64,000 nucleotides of DNA from Alphaproteobacteria bacterium PA2. Lineage in GTDB: Bacteria; Pseudomonadota; Alphaproteobacteria; Caulobacterales; Caulobacteraceae. Positions 24,696 to 35,368 of the stretch are shown piece by piece. Both the position numbers and the translations under genes were made by a program. Position 1 is the first letter of the stretch; each line of letters starts with the position of its first letter. The stretch spans positions 496,001 to 560,000 of the forward strand of contig NKIZ01000001.1 of assembly GCA_002256425.1 (NCBI GenBank). Direction: 5' to 3'. A model generated the notes under the pieces. It ran no database searches. It was given only the letters and a program-made list of their open reading frames with translations, and was not told the origin of the DNA.

Positions 24696-25084
24696 TGGCC
24701 AGCTATCGCACCCCCCTTGGCCGCGCCCGCGGCCTGGGCGCCGCCCACCATGGCGCCTCGCACTGGCTGGCCGAACGGGTCAGCGCCATCGCCCTGGTCC
24801 CCCTTGTGCTCTGGGCGGTCTTCGGCGTCCTGCGTCTGGCGACCCTGGACTATCAGGGCGCGGTGCTCTGGGTCAGTTCGCCGCTCAATGCGGTCCTGCT
24901 GGTCCTGCTGACCGCCACGGCCTACTGGCACATGCACGCCGGCATGCGGGTCATTGTCGAGGACTACATCCACAAGACCTTCACTAAGGCGGTTCTTTTG
25001 CTGCTCAACCTGTTTGTCAGCGTCCTCGTGGGCGGGCTGGCGATTTTCTCCATTCTCAAGGTCGCGCTGGGAGGCGCTCTCTAG
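24695..25084 (+). CDS. sdhD: Succinate dehydrogenase membrane anchor subunit
   Basis: This 129-residue subunit forms the second anchor of complex II. Features are [20 protein letters not shown] at the N-terminus, the helix [18 protein letters not shown], and [17 protein letters not shown], where a His near the quinone/heme site is expected. A final helix [19 protein letters not shown] completes the three-helix anchor. It follows sdhC with overlapping stop/start and precedes sdhA by 4 nt. Confidence 0.95.
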   Translation: MASYRTPLGRARGLGAAHHGASHWLAERVSAIALVPLVLWAVFGVLRLATLDYQGAVLWVSSPLNAVLLVLLTATAYWHMHAGMRVIVEDYIHKTFTKAVLLLLNLFVSVLVGGLAIFSILKVALGGAL

Positions 25085-25088
25085 GCTC

Positions 25089-26876
25089 ATGTCGACCTAT
25101 CAGTTCATCGATCACAAGTTTGACGTCGTCGTTGTCGGAGCCGGCGGTTCCGGACTGCGCGCCGCCCTTGGCTGCGCCGCCGCCGGTCTGAAGACCGCCT
25201 GCGTCTCCAAGGTCTTCCCGACCCGTTCGCACACCGTGGCCGCCCAGGGCGGCATCTCGGCCAGCCTGGGCAATATGGGCGAGGATGACTGGCGCTGGCA
25301 CATGTACGACACCGTCAAGGGGTCGGACTGGCTGGGCGACCAGGACGCCATTGAATACCTTTGCCGTAATGCGCCGGCGGCGGTCTATGAGCTGGAGCAC
25401 TGGGGCGTACCCTTCTCGCGCACCCCGGACGGCAAGATCTATCAGCGCGCCTTCGGCGGCATGACCCGCAATTTCGGTGAAGCGCCGATCCAGCGCACCT
25501 GCGCCGCGGCTGACCGCACCGGACACGCCATGCTGCACACCATGTATGGTCAGGCCCTGGCCCAGAACACCGAGTTCTTCATCGAGTATTTCGGCCTCGA
25601 CCTGATCATGGACGAGGGCGTCTGCCGGGGCGTCACCGCCTGGAAGCTGGACGACGGCACCCTGCACCGGTTCCAGGCCCAGCTGGTCATCCTGGCCACG
25701 GGCGGCTATGGCCGCGCCTATTTCTCGGCCACCAGCGCCCACACCTGCACCGGCGATGGCGGCGGCATGGCCCTGCGGGCCGGCCTGCCCCTGCAGGACA
25801 TGGAATTTGTCCAGTTCCACCCCACCGGCATCTATGGCGCCGGCTGCCTGATCACTGAAGGCGCCCGGGGCGAGGGCGGTTATCTGACCAATTCCGAAGG
25901 CGAGCGCTTCATGGAGCGCTATGCCCCCAGCGTGAAGGACCTTGCCCCCCGGGACATGGTCAGCCGCGCCATGACCATTGAAATCCGTGAAGGCCGCGGC
26001 GTGGGTCCCAAGAAGGACCACATCCACCTGCATCTGGACCACCTGGATCCCAAGATCCTGCACCAGCGCCTGCCGGGCATTTCCGAAAGCGCCCGGATCT
26101 TCGCCGGCGTCGACGTGACCAAGCAGCCCATCCCGGTCCTGCCCACCGTGCACTACAATATGGGCGGCATTCCCACGAACTTCTATTCCGAGGTCGTGAC
26201 CAAGGCCGGCAAGGATCCGGACAAGGTCGTACCGGGCCTGATGGCCGTGGGCGAGGCCGCCTGCGTCTCGGTGCATGGCGCCAACCGTCTGGGCTCGAAC
26301 TCGCTGATCGACCTGGTGGTGTTCGGTCGTTCAGCCGCCCTGCGCGCCGCCGACACCATCAAGGCCGGGGCGACCCAGCCCGAGCTGAAGCCCGCCATGA
26401 CCGACGGCCACCTGGCCCGTTTCGACAAGCTGCGCAACGCTAATGGCGGTACCTCCACCGCTGATCTGCGGCTGGAAATGCAGCAGGTCATGCAGGAAGA
26501 CGCCGCCGTGTTCCGCACGTCGGAAAGCCTCGCCAATGGCGTCAAGCGCATGCAGGCCGTTCAGGCCAAGCGGACCGACCTAAAGGTTTCGGACCGCGGC
26601 ATGATCTGGAACACCGACCTGGTGGAAACCCTGGAATTCGAAAACCTGGTGGTCCAGGCCATGGTCACCGTGACCAGCGCCCATAACCGGACGGAAAGCC
26701 GTGGGGCCCACGCCCATGAGGACTTCCCCGATCGTGACGACAAGACCTGGATGAAACACACCTTGTCCTGGCTCGACGACAAGACCGGCAAGGTGAAGTT
26801 CGATTACCGCCCGGTGCACGACTACACCATGACCAACGACATCGCTTACATCCCGCCCAAGGCGCGGGTGTACTAG
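25089..26876 (+). CDS. sdhA: Succinate dehydrogenase flavoprotein subunit
   Basis: SdhA oxidises succinate to fumarate with covalent FAD. The 595-residue protein has the dinucleotide fold [15 protein letters not shown], the flavinylation His in [17 protein letters not shown], the substrate site [20 protein letters not shown], and [19 protein letters not shown]. The start at 25089 directly follows sdhD; a longer in-frame extension would overlap sdhD completely. It is the third gene of the sdhCDAB operon of the TCA cycle and respiratory chain. Confidence 0.97.
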   Translation: MSTYQFIDHKFDVVVVGAGGSGLRAALGCAAAGLKTACVSKVFPTRSHTVAAQGGISASLGNMGEDDWRWHMYDTVKGSDWLGDQDAIEYLCRNAPAAVYELEHWGVPFSRTPDGKIYQRAFGGMTRNFGEAPIQRTCAAADRTGHAMLHTMYGQALAQNTEFFIEYFGLDLIMDEGVCRGVTAWKLDDGTLHRFQAQLVILATGGYGRAYFSATSAHTCTGDGGGMALRAGLPLQDMEFVQFHPTGIYGAGCLITEGARGEGGYLTNSEGERFMERYAPSVKDLAPRDMVSRAMTIEIREGRGVGPKKDHIHLHLDHLDPKILHQRLPGISESARIFAGVDVTKQPIPVLPTVHYNMGGIPTNFYSEVVTKAGKDPDKVVPGLMAVGEAACVSVHGANRLGSNSLIDLVVFGRSAALRAADTIKAGATQPELKPAMTDGHLARFDKLRNANGGTSTADLRLEMQQVMQEDAAVFRTSESLANGVKRMQAVQAKRTDLKVSDRGMIWNTDLVETLEFENLVVQAMVTVTSAHNRTESRGAHAHEDFPDRDDKTWMKHTLSWLDDKTGKVKFDYRPVHDYTMTNDIAYIPPKARVY

Positions 26877-26904
26877 GCTAGCGGATCTCCAAGGAAATCG
26901 TCTG

Positions 26905-27687
26905 ATGGTTCAACTCGCCCTGCCGAAGAACTCCCGTGTCCAGAAGGGCCGCCACCACCCGGCGCCCGCTGGCGCGTCCAAGGTCAAGACCTTCAAGGTC
27001 TATCGCTATGATCCCGAGACCTCGGAAAATCCCCGCTGGGACACCTATGACGTCGATGTCGACGCCTGCGGCCCCATGGTCCTGGACGTTCTGATCCACA
27101 TCAAGAACACCATGGATCCCACCCTGGCCTTCCGCCGGTCCTGCCGGGAGGGGGTCTGCGGCTCCTGCGCCATGAATGTGGGCGGCCGCAATACCCTGGC
27201 CTGCACCCATGGCCACGCCGAAACCCCAGGCGCCGACTGTCAGATCTCGCCCCTGCCTTCCATGCCGGTGCTGAAGGATCTGATCCCGGACCTTTCCCAC
27301 TTCTACGCCCAGTACGCCTCCATCGAGCCCTGGCTGCACACCACCTCGCCCGAGCCCCAGAGGGAATGGCTGCAGAGCCCGGAAGACCGGGAAAAGATCG
27401 ACGGCCTTTATGAGTGCATCCTGTGCGCCTGCTGCACCACCTCGTGCCCCAGCTACTGGTGGAACGGCGAGAAGTACCTCGGCCCGGCTACCCTGCTGCA
27501 CGCCTATCGCTGGCTGATCGACAGCCGTGACGAGGCCACCGGCGACCGGCTGGACGCCCTCGAGGACCCCTTCAAGCTCTATCGCTGCCACACCATCATG
27601 AACTGCGCCCAGGTCTGCCCCAAGGGTCTGAACCCGGCCAAGGCCATCGCCGAGGTCAAGAAGATGCTGGCCGATCGCGTCGTCTGA
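26905..27687 (+). CDS. sdhB: Succinate dehydrogenase iron-sulfur subunit
   Basis: SdhB carries the 2Fe-2S, 4Fe-4S and 3Fe-4S clusters linking SdhA to the quinone site. The 260-residue protein shows [12 protein letters not shown] with a following Cys for 2Fe-2[18 protein letters not shown] for the 4Fe-4S cluster, and [17 protein letters not shown] for the 3Fe-4S cluster. It is the last gene of sdhCDAB, 28 nt after sdhA. A short hairpin follows its stop. Confidence 0.97.
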   Translation: MVQLALPKNSRVQKGRHHPAPAGASKVKTFKVYRYDPETSENPRWDTYDVDVDACGPMVLDVLIHIKNTMDPTLAFRRSCREGVCGSCAMNVGGRNTLACTHGHAETPGADCQISPLPSMPVLKDLIPDLSHFYAQYASIEPWLHTTSPEPQREWLQSPEDREKIDGLYECILCACCTTSCPSYWWNGEKYLGPATLLHAYRWLIDSRDEATGDRLDALEDPFKLYRCHTIMNCAQVCPKGLNPAKAIAEVKKMLADRVV

Positions 27688-27690
27688 TAT

Positions 27691-27705
27691 CCGAACACCG
27701 TTCGG
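27691..27705 (+). terminator. Short hairpin after sdhB
   Basis: CCGAAC-ACC-GTTCGG is a perfect 6-bp stem with a 3-nt loop 3 nt after the sdhB stop. No T-run follows, so it may only stabilise the 3' end or weakly terminate. A TTGACGC -35-like hexamer at 27710 follows directly and may start the ferredoxin reductase transcript. Confidence 0.35.
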
Positions 27706-27744
27706 TAAGTTGACGCGCCCGTCATTTTTGCGCATGGGAAGCAG

Positions 27745-29317
<1,573 letters not shown>

Positions 29318-29328
29318 TCAGACTGCTT

Positions 29329-29358
29329 GGCCGCAGGTACTTCCAAAGACCTGCGGCC
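29329..29358 (+). terminator. 10-bp inverted repeat after the ferredoxin gene
   Basis: GGCCGCAGGT-N10-ACCTGCGGCC is a perfect G+C-rich stem starting 12 nt after the ferredoxin stop. No T-run follows, so Rho-independent termination is uncertain, but the position suits a 3'-end structure. It also marks the left border of the lower-G+C kinase gene. Confidence 0.5.
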
Positions 29359-29415
29359 CTCCGGCCTCGTTGGGGTCCGGCTCCCGCGACACCTTGGAAT
29401 CAAGGGTGTTCGAGC

Positions 29416-30210
29416 ATGTACGAAATACCGCCACGCCTGCCATTTGACTCCGTCCCCGGCGACGTAAGAGATCATCTGACTTCGCAAGGCGTGGTGTTCG
29501 CCGAGCTCGGCGATGGCGAATTCGGATGCCGTGGGGTTGGCTATGGTCATGGCGCCCACCGCTACTTCGTAAAATTCGCAGTCGGTGAGCGTGGCGTCGC
29601 GACACAGCACCGTGCCATCGCAGTTCATGCCCGAGTGCGGCATCCGACCCTCGTCCCCCTGATCCAGACAATTCACGGCGATCAGGGTCCAGTTCTGGTC
29701 TTTCCCTGGGTGGATGCGGCGCCCCTGAGGCAGTCCCAGCGGATGAGGAGCACACCCCTCGAGGACGTTCTTCACGCCAGCAAGGATGTCATTGACGTCC
29801 ACAGGGCGATTGAAGCGGCTGGGTTCGTTTCCATCGACCTCTATGACGGCAACCTGCTCTACAACGATCGGATCCATCTGATCGATGTGGACGAGTATCG
29901 CCCTTCACCCTTCATCCTGGATGCGCCAAGAACGCTTGGGTCGACCCGATTCATGGCGCCGGAGGAATTTCTTCGGGGCGCCCGTCTGGACTCCCGAACC
30001 ATGGTTTTCCAACTGGGCCGCACCCTGGCGGTGCTACTGGATCCTCCGGCAGGCAACAGCCTTGATCGGTGCCCAGCGCTGGGGCCCATCATAGGCAGGG
30101 CGACTGCGCATGATCCTGAAGCCAGATACCAAACGGTCGCCGAACTGGCTGATCGCCTCAAGGAATGTCTCAGGAGTCTCGCTATGACGGGGGGCGCCCA
30201 GGGCGGCTAG
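29416..30210 (+). CDS. Atypical serine/threonine protein kinase-like protein
   Basis: This 264-residue single-domain protein has kinase marks in order: an ATP-binding Lys in RYFVKFAVG (K53), hinge VLVFPWVDAAPL, a catalytic loop SIDLYDGN (D141, N146) in place of HRDLKxxN, DVD in place of DFG (D157) and an APE-type segment GSTRFMAPEE. Catalytic Asp, Asn and metal-binding Asp are kept, so activity is possible, while His and Arg of HRD and the loop Lys are replaced. No transmembrane segment or sensor domain is seen. Base composition is clearly lower in G+C than all neighbours, suggesting acquisition. It converges on divL with the two TAG stops sharing one CTAG. Confidence 0.75.
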   Translation: MYEIPPRLPFDSVPGDVRDHLTSQGVVFAELGDGEFGCRGVGYGHGAHRYFVKFAVGERGVATQHRAIAVHARVRHPTLVPLIQTIHGDQGPVLVFPWVDAAPLRQSQRMRSTPLEDVLHASKDVIDVHRAIEAAGFVSIDLYDGNLLYNDRIHLIDVDEYRPSPFILDAPRTLGSTRFMAPEEFLRGARLDSRTMVFQLGRTLAVLLDPPAGNSLDRCPALGPIIGRATAHDPEARYQTVAELADRLKECLRSLAMTGGAQGG

Positions 30211-32525
30211 AAGCTCAGTTCCGGATGCCCGGCGGCGCCTTGAGCGCTTTCCGGAAGATGGCATGTGAAGGTGGCGCCGGCGCCTGGCGCGCTTTCCAGG
30301 GCCACCCAGCCTCCATGCAGTTCGACCATGGCCTTGACCAGGGCCAGACCCAGTCCCGGACCGCCCCGCTCGCGACCGATGAACCGGTCGAAGATGTGCG
30401 CCTGGACATTGTAGGGAATGCCGCGCCCGGTGTCGGTCACCTTTACCTGGACTTCGCCATCCGTCCGGTCGGCGCTCAGGGTCACCAGACCGCCAGCCGG
30501 GGTCTGGCGCAGGGCGTTCTCGGTGAGATGATCCAGGACCTGGCTCAGTCGCCTGACGTCGCCGCGGATCAGGCCGACCTCATCGGCTGGCGCGATGGAC
30601 AGGACCACTCCGGCCTTTTCAGCCTCAAGCGCCCAACGGCTCATATTGTCCCGCAGCAGCCGACCGACATCGACGTCCTCGAGATCAAGCGCCATTTCGT
30701 CAGCGTCGATCTGGGCCATGTCGAGCACGTCGTCGATGGAGCGGGCCAGCTGGGTAGCCGCCTGACGGACCGCCGTGGCGTGACCACGGGCCCGTTCTGA
30801 AAGCTCGGCGCCCGACCGTTCCAGCAGCTCGGAATAGCCGATGATGGTGGTGAGGGGGGTGCGCAGTTCGTAGGAGACATTGCCGACAAAGTCGCGCTTC
30901 AGGCGCTCAGCCTCGGCCAGGGCAGAAGACCGGTCCGCCAGGGCACTCTCCAGCTTGCGGGCGTCGGTGACGTCGCCGAAGGCGATGAGGGTCGCACCGT
31001 CGGGCAGGGGCCGGGACTGGTAGACAATGATCCGGCTGTCCGAGGTCTTGGCCTCGCCCGACATGGGCGCCCGGGCCTGGGGATCGGTATCGGCCACCCG
31101 GCCCTTGAGTTCGCGCCAGAAGACCTGGTCGTGCAGGCGGGGCACGCACAGCTCGACGACACCTTCGAAGTCGTGGGCCAGGCTGATCTGGTGGGCGGTG
31201 ATGTTCCAGAAGCGCTCGAAGGCCTCATTGTGCAGGCGCAGACGGCCGTCAGAACCGAAGACGGCCACGGCGTCATTCAGCTTGTCGAGGGTGGCCTGCT
31301 GGACCTGGATCAGGGCGTTGTACTGCGCCTTCATCTTCAGTTCGCCGGTGATGTCGGAGAACAGCAGAACCACGCCGCCCAGGGGATGGGGCTGACGGAC
31401 CACCTTGAGGGTCCGGCCATCGGGCAGGCTCCAGAGGTCGTCGGGGGAAGAGCCCAGGCTCTCATAGCGGTCCAGCTCCGAGGCCTTCCACTTACCGTAG
31501 TCGGCGGTCTCGGGAAGCCGGCGGCGCTGGCGCAGACGGTCCAGGACCTCGGCATGGGTCGGGCGCTCGGCAAGCCAGGCCGGCTCCAGCCCCCAAAGCT
31601 CGGCAAAGGCGGTGTTGTGGAAGCTCAGGCGCTTGGTCTGGGAGAAGATGGCGACGGCGTCGGCAATGTGGTTGAGGGTCTCGTCGTGGGCCTCGACGTT
31701 CTTCTTGAGGGCTTCGCGCAGCTCTTCGGTTTCCGAGACATCGTCTGTCCAGACCCCGACGCCGCCGCCTTCGAGGGGCAGGGCGGTGATCCGCAGGGCC
31801 CGGCGGCGGCCTTCGAAGCTGATCCAGCGGACAGCTTCGCGCTTCTGACCCAGATTGGCGGATTCGCTGGCCAGGGTGTCCGCGCCCTTGTCGAAGCTCG
31901 CGGTGCGGGCGGCCGCTTCGTCCAGGCTCTCGGCCTCAACGGCCCGAAGCCAGGCGGCGTTGACCCAGACCGGGCTGCCGTCTGCGGCGGCGATCCAGGC
32001 GGGTGTCGACCGGGCGTCCAGGAAGGCGGCGAATCTTGGGGCCGTCGGCAGGCCGGCGTCCTGGCCGGTCACCGCCGAGAGTCTCAGCCAGGCCAGGGCG
32101 CCCGCAGCCCGGCCTTCTACGGCCACCATGCCTGATGGTCCGCGCACTTCGAAGGCGCAGGCCTCGCCCCGCTCGAACAGGCCGCGCAGGCGCCGCGTGT
32201 GATCCGGGTCGGCCCGCATCAGGGCGGCGACGACCGACTGCGGGTCGGGCGATGAGACCCCAAGGGCGAAGCCGCACAGGGCCAGACTTTCTTCCCCCGA
32301 AGCCAGGAGGGCATGGCCATCCTCCACGGCCAGAAGGGCCGAATCGAAGGCTTCCACCGATGCCTGGGCGGTTTCAGCGCTGGCGCGGAGAGCGGCGATC
32401 TCGGACCGGAGCTTCTCGATACGGGCGTGGCTCTGCACCCGCTGGGACATGGCCCAGAGTGTCGCGCAGAGGGCCAGCATGACCGCTCCAGCCGCTGCGG
32501 CGAGTATGAGTTGTAGCTCGCTCAT
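30207..32525 (-). CDS. divL: DivL-type cell-cycle kinase homologue with Tyr phospho-acceptor
   Basis: The 772-residue protein has one N-terminal membrane helix (LILAAAAGAVMLALCATLWA), a linker coil, several PAS domains (about residues 110-500) and a histidine-kinase-like core. The H-box reads GNVSYELRTPL with Tyr at residue 552 where kinases have His; this is the hallmark of Caulobacter DivL, which controls CckA and thereby CtrA with DivK. The ATPase domain keeps N and G boxes (DHLTENALRQTPAGG, VTDTGRGIPYN, GGPGLGLALVKAM). The ATG at 32525 gives MSELQL; a TTG three codons upstream is less likely. Confidence 0.93.
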   Translation of the reverse strand: MSELQLILAAAAGAVMLALCATLWAMSQRVQSHARIEKLRSEIAALRASAETAQASVEAFDSALLAVEDGHALLASGEESLALCGFALGVSSPDPQSVVAALMRADPDHTRRLRGLFERGEACAFEVRGPSGMVAVEGRAAGALAWLRLSAVTGQDAGLPTAPRFAAFLDARSTPAWIAAADGSPVWVNAAWLRAVEAESLDEAAARTASFDKGADTLASESANLGQKREAVRWISFEGRRRALRITALPLEGGGVGVWTDDVSETEELREALKKNVEAHDETLNHIADAVAIFSQTKRLSFHNTAFAELWGLEPAWLAERPTHAEVLDRLRQRRRLPETADYGKWKASELDRYESLGSSPDDLWSLPDGRTLKVVRQPHPLGGVVLLFSDITGELKMKAQYNALIQVQQATLDKLNDAVAVFGSDGRLRLHNEAFERFWNITAHQISLAHDFEGVVELCVPRLHDQVFWRELKGRVADTDPQARAPMSGEAKTSDSRIIVYQSRPLPDGATLIAFGDVTDARKLESALADRSSALAEAERLKRDFVGNVSYELRTPLTTIIGYSELLERSGAELSERARGHATAVRQAATQLARSIDDVLDMAQIDADEMALDLEDVDVGRLLRDNMSRWALEAEKAGVVLSIAPADEVGLIRGDVRRLSQVLDHLTENALRQTPAGGLVTLSADRTDGEVQVKVTDTGRGIPYNVQAHIFDRFIGRERGGPGLGLALVKAMVELHGGWVALESAPGAGATFTCHLPESAQGAAGHPELSF

Positions 32526-32601
32526 GGGGCCCAATCCGGAAGCTGGCTTCGTGCATCACGAATCATCTCATGGAACATAGGCGCGTCTGCGATTTTGAGC
32601 G

Positions 32602-33186
32602 ATGATCCCTGTCATGTCTTCGATCCTCTACCCGGTCGCCGCAGACGCCGCCGCCGCACTGGCGGGCCCGGCCGGTCGGGCCGTGCGCCAGAAGGAGGCC
32701 GAGCAGATCGCCGGTGAAGCCGTGAGCTTTGTCACCGACACGGTCGGCCCCCCCTATGCGACCCGGGACGCCGCCCTCGAGGCCTGCCGCGGGCGGGTGG
32801 AAGACGATCGGCCAGGCTTCACGGTGCAGATTCCGCCAGAGGATCGATATGCGCGCCTGGTCGAGGTGGTCACAGGCGGTCGTCCGCCGCCGCCCGCCAC
32901 CCCGGTCCTCAAGGATGGCCGACGCTGGCCAGCGCCGCCCTCGGCGCCGAAGACCGTCTGGCGGCTGCAGGTCACCTACTGGCGACCCGTTTCGGCGGCC
33001 CCCGTGATTGACGACGTCCAGGCCCGCAAGGCCCGGATTCAGGCCAGGGAGACCCTTGACCCCCAGACCCTCCGCGCCCTGACCCGCCAACCCCTTCGCG
33101 CCGTGCGCCCTCAGCAGCCCCTGGACATCGGCCTCTTCGAGCGCCGCCTGCCGGAGTCCCCGCATATCGTGGTGCCCGATGAGTGA
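32602..33186 (+). CDS. Conserved-looking protein of unknown function, divergent from divL
   Basis: I do not recognise a family. The 194-residue product has an Ala-rich start (SILYPVAADAAAALAGPAGR), a charged middle (IPPEDRYARLVEVV), a Pro-rich turn (GGRPPPPATPVL) and a central VWRLQVTYWRPVS. No signal peptide or membrane segment is seen. The start may be the ATG at 32602 or the one at 32614; neither has a clear ribosome site. It overlaps the metallopeptidase gene by 8 nt, so the two are probably co-transcribed. Coding bias is strong over its full length. Confidence 0.72.
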   Translation: MIPVMSSILYPVAADAAAALAGPAGRAVRQKEAEQIAGEAVSFVTDTVGPPYATRDAALEACRGRVEDDRPGFTVQIPPEDRYARLVEVVTGGRPPPPATPVLKDGRRWPAPPSAPKTVWRLQVTYWRPVSAAPVIDDVQARKARIQARETLDPQTLRALTRQPLRAVRPQQPLDIGLFERRLPESPHIVVPDE

Positions 33187-33595
33187 CAGCCGTCCTGACT
33201 TCCAGCTGCCGCCCACCCTGGACGATCTGGCTGACCTGGCTGATGCGGCCTTTGCGGCCCTGCCCGTTGAGATCCGGGCCTTGGTGGGTGAAGTTGTCTT
33301 CAGGGTTGATGACTTTCCCTCGGAAGAGGTCCTGGAAGAGACCGGAATCGAAGACCCCTTTGAACTGACCGGCCTCTATCAGGGGGCGCCGTTTGGCCAG
33401 AGGTCGGTTCTTGATCCCTCGCCGGAACCCTCACGGATCTTCCTCTATCGCCGCCCCTTGCTGGATGAATGGGCTGAAAGGGGAGATGTGACCCTGCCGG
33501 ACCTGGTCAGCCATGTGCTGGTTCACGAAATCGGGCATCACTTCGGGCTGACCGACGAAGACATCACCGCCCTGGAAGCGGCGACCGACAGCTAG
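33179..33595 (+). CDS. Metallopeptidase family protein (zincin-like, HExxH)
   Basis: This 138-residue protein carries the zinc site HEIGHHFGLTDEDI near its C-terminus, with the Glu base and two His ligands and a downstream acidic residue. The length, the LPVEIRALVGEVVFRVDDFP segment and the GLYQGAPFG segment fit the minimal zincin-like group (formerly DUF1025), small cytosolic metalloproteases of unknown substrate. It overlaps the upstream unknown gene. Activity is inferred from the intact motif only. Confidence 0.85.
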   Translation: MSDSRPDFQLPPTLDDLADLADAAFAALPVEIRALVGEVVFRVDDFPSEEVLEETGIEDPFELTGLYQGAPFGQRSVLDPSPEPSRIFLYRRPLLDEWAERGDVTLPDLVSHVLVHEIGHHFGLTDEDITALEAATDS

Positions 33596-33707
33596 GGCGG
33601 GGCGGCGCCTGCCAAAGAGTCGGGCGAAGGCGGGAAATTGTCTGCGACGGCCGCAAATTTCACCTCCGTGACATTTTTCGAACGCGGATCATGCGCTATG
33701 TGACGAC

Positions 33708-34244
33708 ATGCGCGGACGCAAACTCATTCAACTCGCCCTTGGCCTGGCCCTGCTTGCGGCCCCCATTCCGGCAGCCGCAGGTTCGCTGAGCCCGCCCACC
33801 GCCCGGCTGGACGCCGGCAAGATGATGGGCCGCTGGTACGAGATCGCCCGCCTGCCCAACAAGATCCAGAAGGACTGCCAGGGCGGGACCTCGGACTGGA
33901 TCCGCGCCGAGAATGGCTTTCAGGTTGTGCAGACCTGCCACAAGGGCGCACTTTCCGCCCCGGCGACCGAGTGGCGGGCCCGGGCGCGCATGATCGACCC
34001 CAAGACCAACGCCCGGTTCAAGATCACCTATTTCGGCGGCGTGCTGACCCTGGAATACTGGGTGCTCGAAAGCCATGCCGATGAAGGCTGGGTCATACTG
34101 GCGACCCCCAATGGCCGCAGTCTCTGGCTGATGTCCCAGAAACCCTACCTGCCGCCGGCGGCCAGGTCCCAGGCTGTGGCGCGGATCAAGCAACTGGGCT
34201 TTGATGTCGCCGCCCTCGAATTTCCGCAGCCCGCCAGGAACTAG
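33708..34244 (+). CDS. Bacterial lipocalin (Blc-like)
   Basis: This 178-residue protein has a signal peptide (LIQLALGLALLAAPIPAAAG), followed by the lipocalin motif GRWYEIARLPNKIQ. Further signatures are FKITYFGGVLTLEYWVLE and a C-terminal IKQLGFDVAAL. There is no lipobox Cys at the cleavage site, so it should be soluble in the periplasm rather than a lipoprotein. Bacterial lipocalins bind fatty acids or lysophospholipids during envelope stress. It stands alone, 112 nt after the metallopeptidase. Confidence 0.9.
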   Translation: MRGRKLIQLALGLALLAAPIPAAAGSLSPPTARLDAGKMMGRWYEIARLPNKIQKDCQGGTSDWIRAENGFQVVQTCHKGALSAPATEWRARARMIDPKTNARFKITYFGGVLTLEYWVLESHADEGWVILATPNGRSLWLMSQKPYLPPAARSQAVARIKQLGFDVAALEFPQPARN

Positions 34245-34262
34245 ACCTGGCCCTTGATTTCG

Positions 34263-34277
34263 GAACGAAGCCGGAAC
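34263..34277. promoter_or_regulatory. LexA (SOS) box in front of mmcB
   Basis: GAAC-GAAGCCG-GAAC is, on the other strand, GTTC-N7-GTTC, the alphaproteobacterial LexA operator. It ends 11 nt before the mmcB ATG, so it should cover the transcription start. mmcB is a known SOS gene in Caulobacter, which agrees. Confidence 0.82.
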
Positions 34278-34288
34278 AAGCTTGCGGC

Positions 34289-34738
34289 ATGACCTTTGAG
34301 CCCCTTCGCCGTCCGGAAATCACCACCAATGTCACCCGCGGCGCGGCGCGGCTGTTGGCCCATCTCGGCTATGCCGCCCTGACCGAGGTCAAGCTGCCCA
34401 ATGGTCGCCGGGCGGACCTGATGGCCCTGTCGGGAAAGGGCGAACTGCTGATTGTCGAGGTGAAGTCCTCGGTTGAAGACTATCGGGTTGATCGGAAGTG
34501 GCCCGAGTACGCCCCCTATTGCGACCGCTTCGCCTTTGCCGTCGCCCCGGAGTTTCCGCAGGATCTCCTGCCGGAGGGGCCGGGCCTGATGGTCTGCGAC
34601 GGATTTGGCGGCGCCGTCCTGCGCGAGGCGCCGATCGAAGCCCTGGCCGGAGCCCGTCGCAAGGCCCTGCTGATCGGTTTCGCCCGACTGGCCGCCCTTC
34701 GTTCAGCCGGCATTGTCGCTGTGGAGCTGGAGGCCTGA
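34289..34738 (+). CDS. mmcB: MmcB family DNA repair protein
   Basis: This 149-residue protein matches MmcB (formerly DUF2161), a PD-(D/E)xK-like protein: NVTRGAARLLAHLGYAALTE, the nuclease-like core GRRADLMALSGKGELLIVEVK with Asp and E-x-K, and VDRKWPEYAPYCDRFAFAV. In Caulobacter it is part of the damage-inducible response and affects mitomycin C sensitivity. A LexA box lies directly upstream. It is a single gene, facing the regA stop 10 nt away. Confidence 0.92.
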   Translation: MTFEPLRRPEITTNVTRGAARLLAHLGYAALTEVKLPNGRRADLMALSGKGELLIVEVKSSVEDYRVDRKWPEYAPYCDRFAFAVAPEFPQDLLPEGPGLMVCDGFGGAVLREAPIEALAGARRKALLIGFARLAALRSAGIVAVELEA

Positions 34739-34747
34739 CGACCTGGT

Positions 34748-35305
34748 CTAGCGCGGCGCCCGTTTTGACAGGATCCGCTGCAGGGTTCGCCGATGCATGT
34801 CCAGACGCCGGGCGGTTTCAGAGACATTGTGCCCGCACTGCTCATAGACGCGCTGGATGTGTTCCCAGCGGACGCGGTCAGCGCTCATGGGCTTTGCCGG
34901 CGGTGTCGGCAGGTCGCCCTCGCCGACCAGAAGGGCCCGGGCGACATCATCTGCGTCAGCCGGCTTGGAAAGGTAATCGATGGCCCCGGACTTCACGGCC
35001 GCCACCGCCGTCGCGATATTGCCATAGCCGGTGAGCATGACGACCTTGGCGTCCGGCCTCGCGGCGCGAATGGCTTCCACGACCTTCAGGCCGCTACCGT
35101 CCTCCAGGCGCATGTCCAGCACCGCATAGGCCGGCGCTGCATCCCTGACCGCAGAAATCGCCTCGCTGACGCTCCCGACCATTGTGACGGCAAACCCCCT
35201 CTGCTCGAGGGCGCGGCCAAGCCGGGTGCGCAGGGGCGCATCATCGTCCAGGACAAGAAGCGACCTGTCAGGCAGACCGCCTATTTCGGCCGAAAGATCG
35301 CTCAT
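34748..35305 (-). CDS. regA: Response regulator RegA/ActR/PrrA
   Basis: RegA is the DNA-binding partner of the redox kinase RegB. The 185-residue protein has a receiver domain (LVLDDDAPLRTRLGRAL, phospho-acceptor Asp in AVLDMRLEDGSGL, Thr in VVMLTGYGN, Lys in YLSKPADADD) and a C-terminal Fis-type helix-turn-helix (HNVSETARRLDMHRRTLQRI) that is nearly invariant in RegA/ActR. It lies 63 nt after regB on the same strand, with the Sco gene divergent from regB, the classical regB/senC/regA arrangement. It probably controls respiration and carbon metabolism genes. Confidence 0.95.
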   Translation of the reverse strand: MSDLSAEIGGLPDRSLLVLDDDAPLRTRLGRALEQRGFAVTMVGSVSEAISAVRDAAPAYAVLDMRLEDGSGLKVVEAIRAARPDAKVVMLTGYGNIATAVAAVKSGAIDYLSKPADADDVARALLVGEGDLPTPPAKPMSADRVRWEHIQRVYEQCGHNVSETARRLDMHRRTLQRILSKRAPR

Positions 35306-35368
35306 TCAAAAAAACCTGACGGGAAATGCATCTCTGGGTCGTCACTCACGTCCAATTTCGCTCGCCTG

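Noticed and set aside
30207..32525. DivL as a kinase broken by loss of its His
   Set aside because: Tyr at that position is a known conserved trait of DivL and the remainder of the gene is intact.
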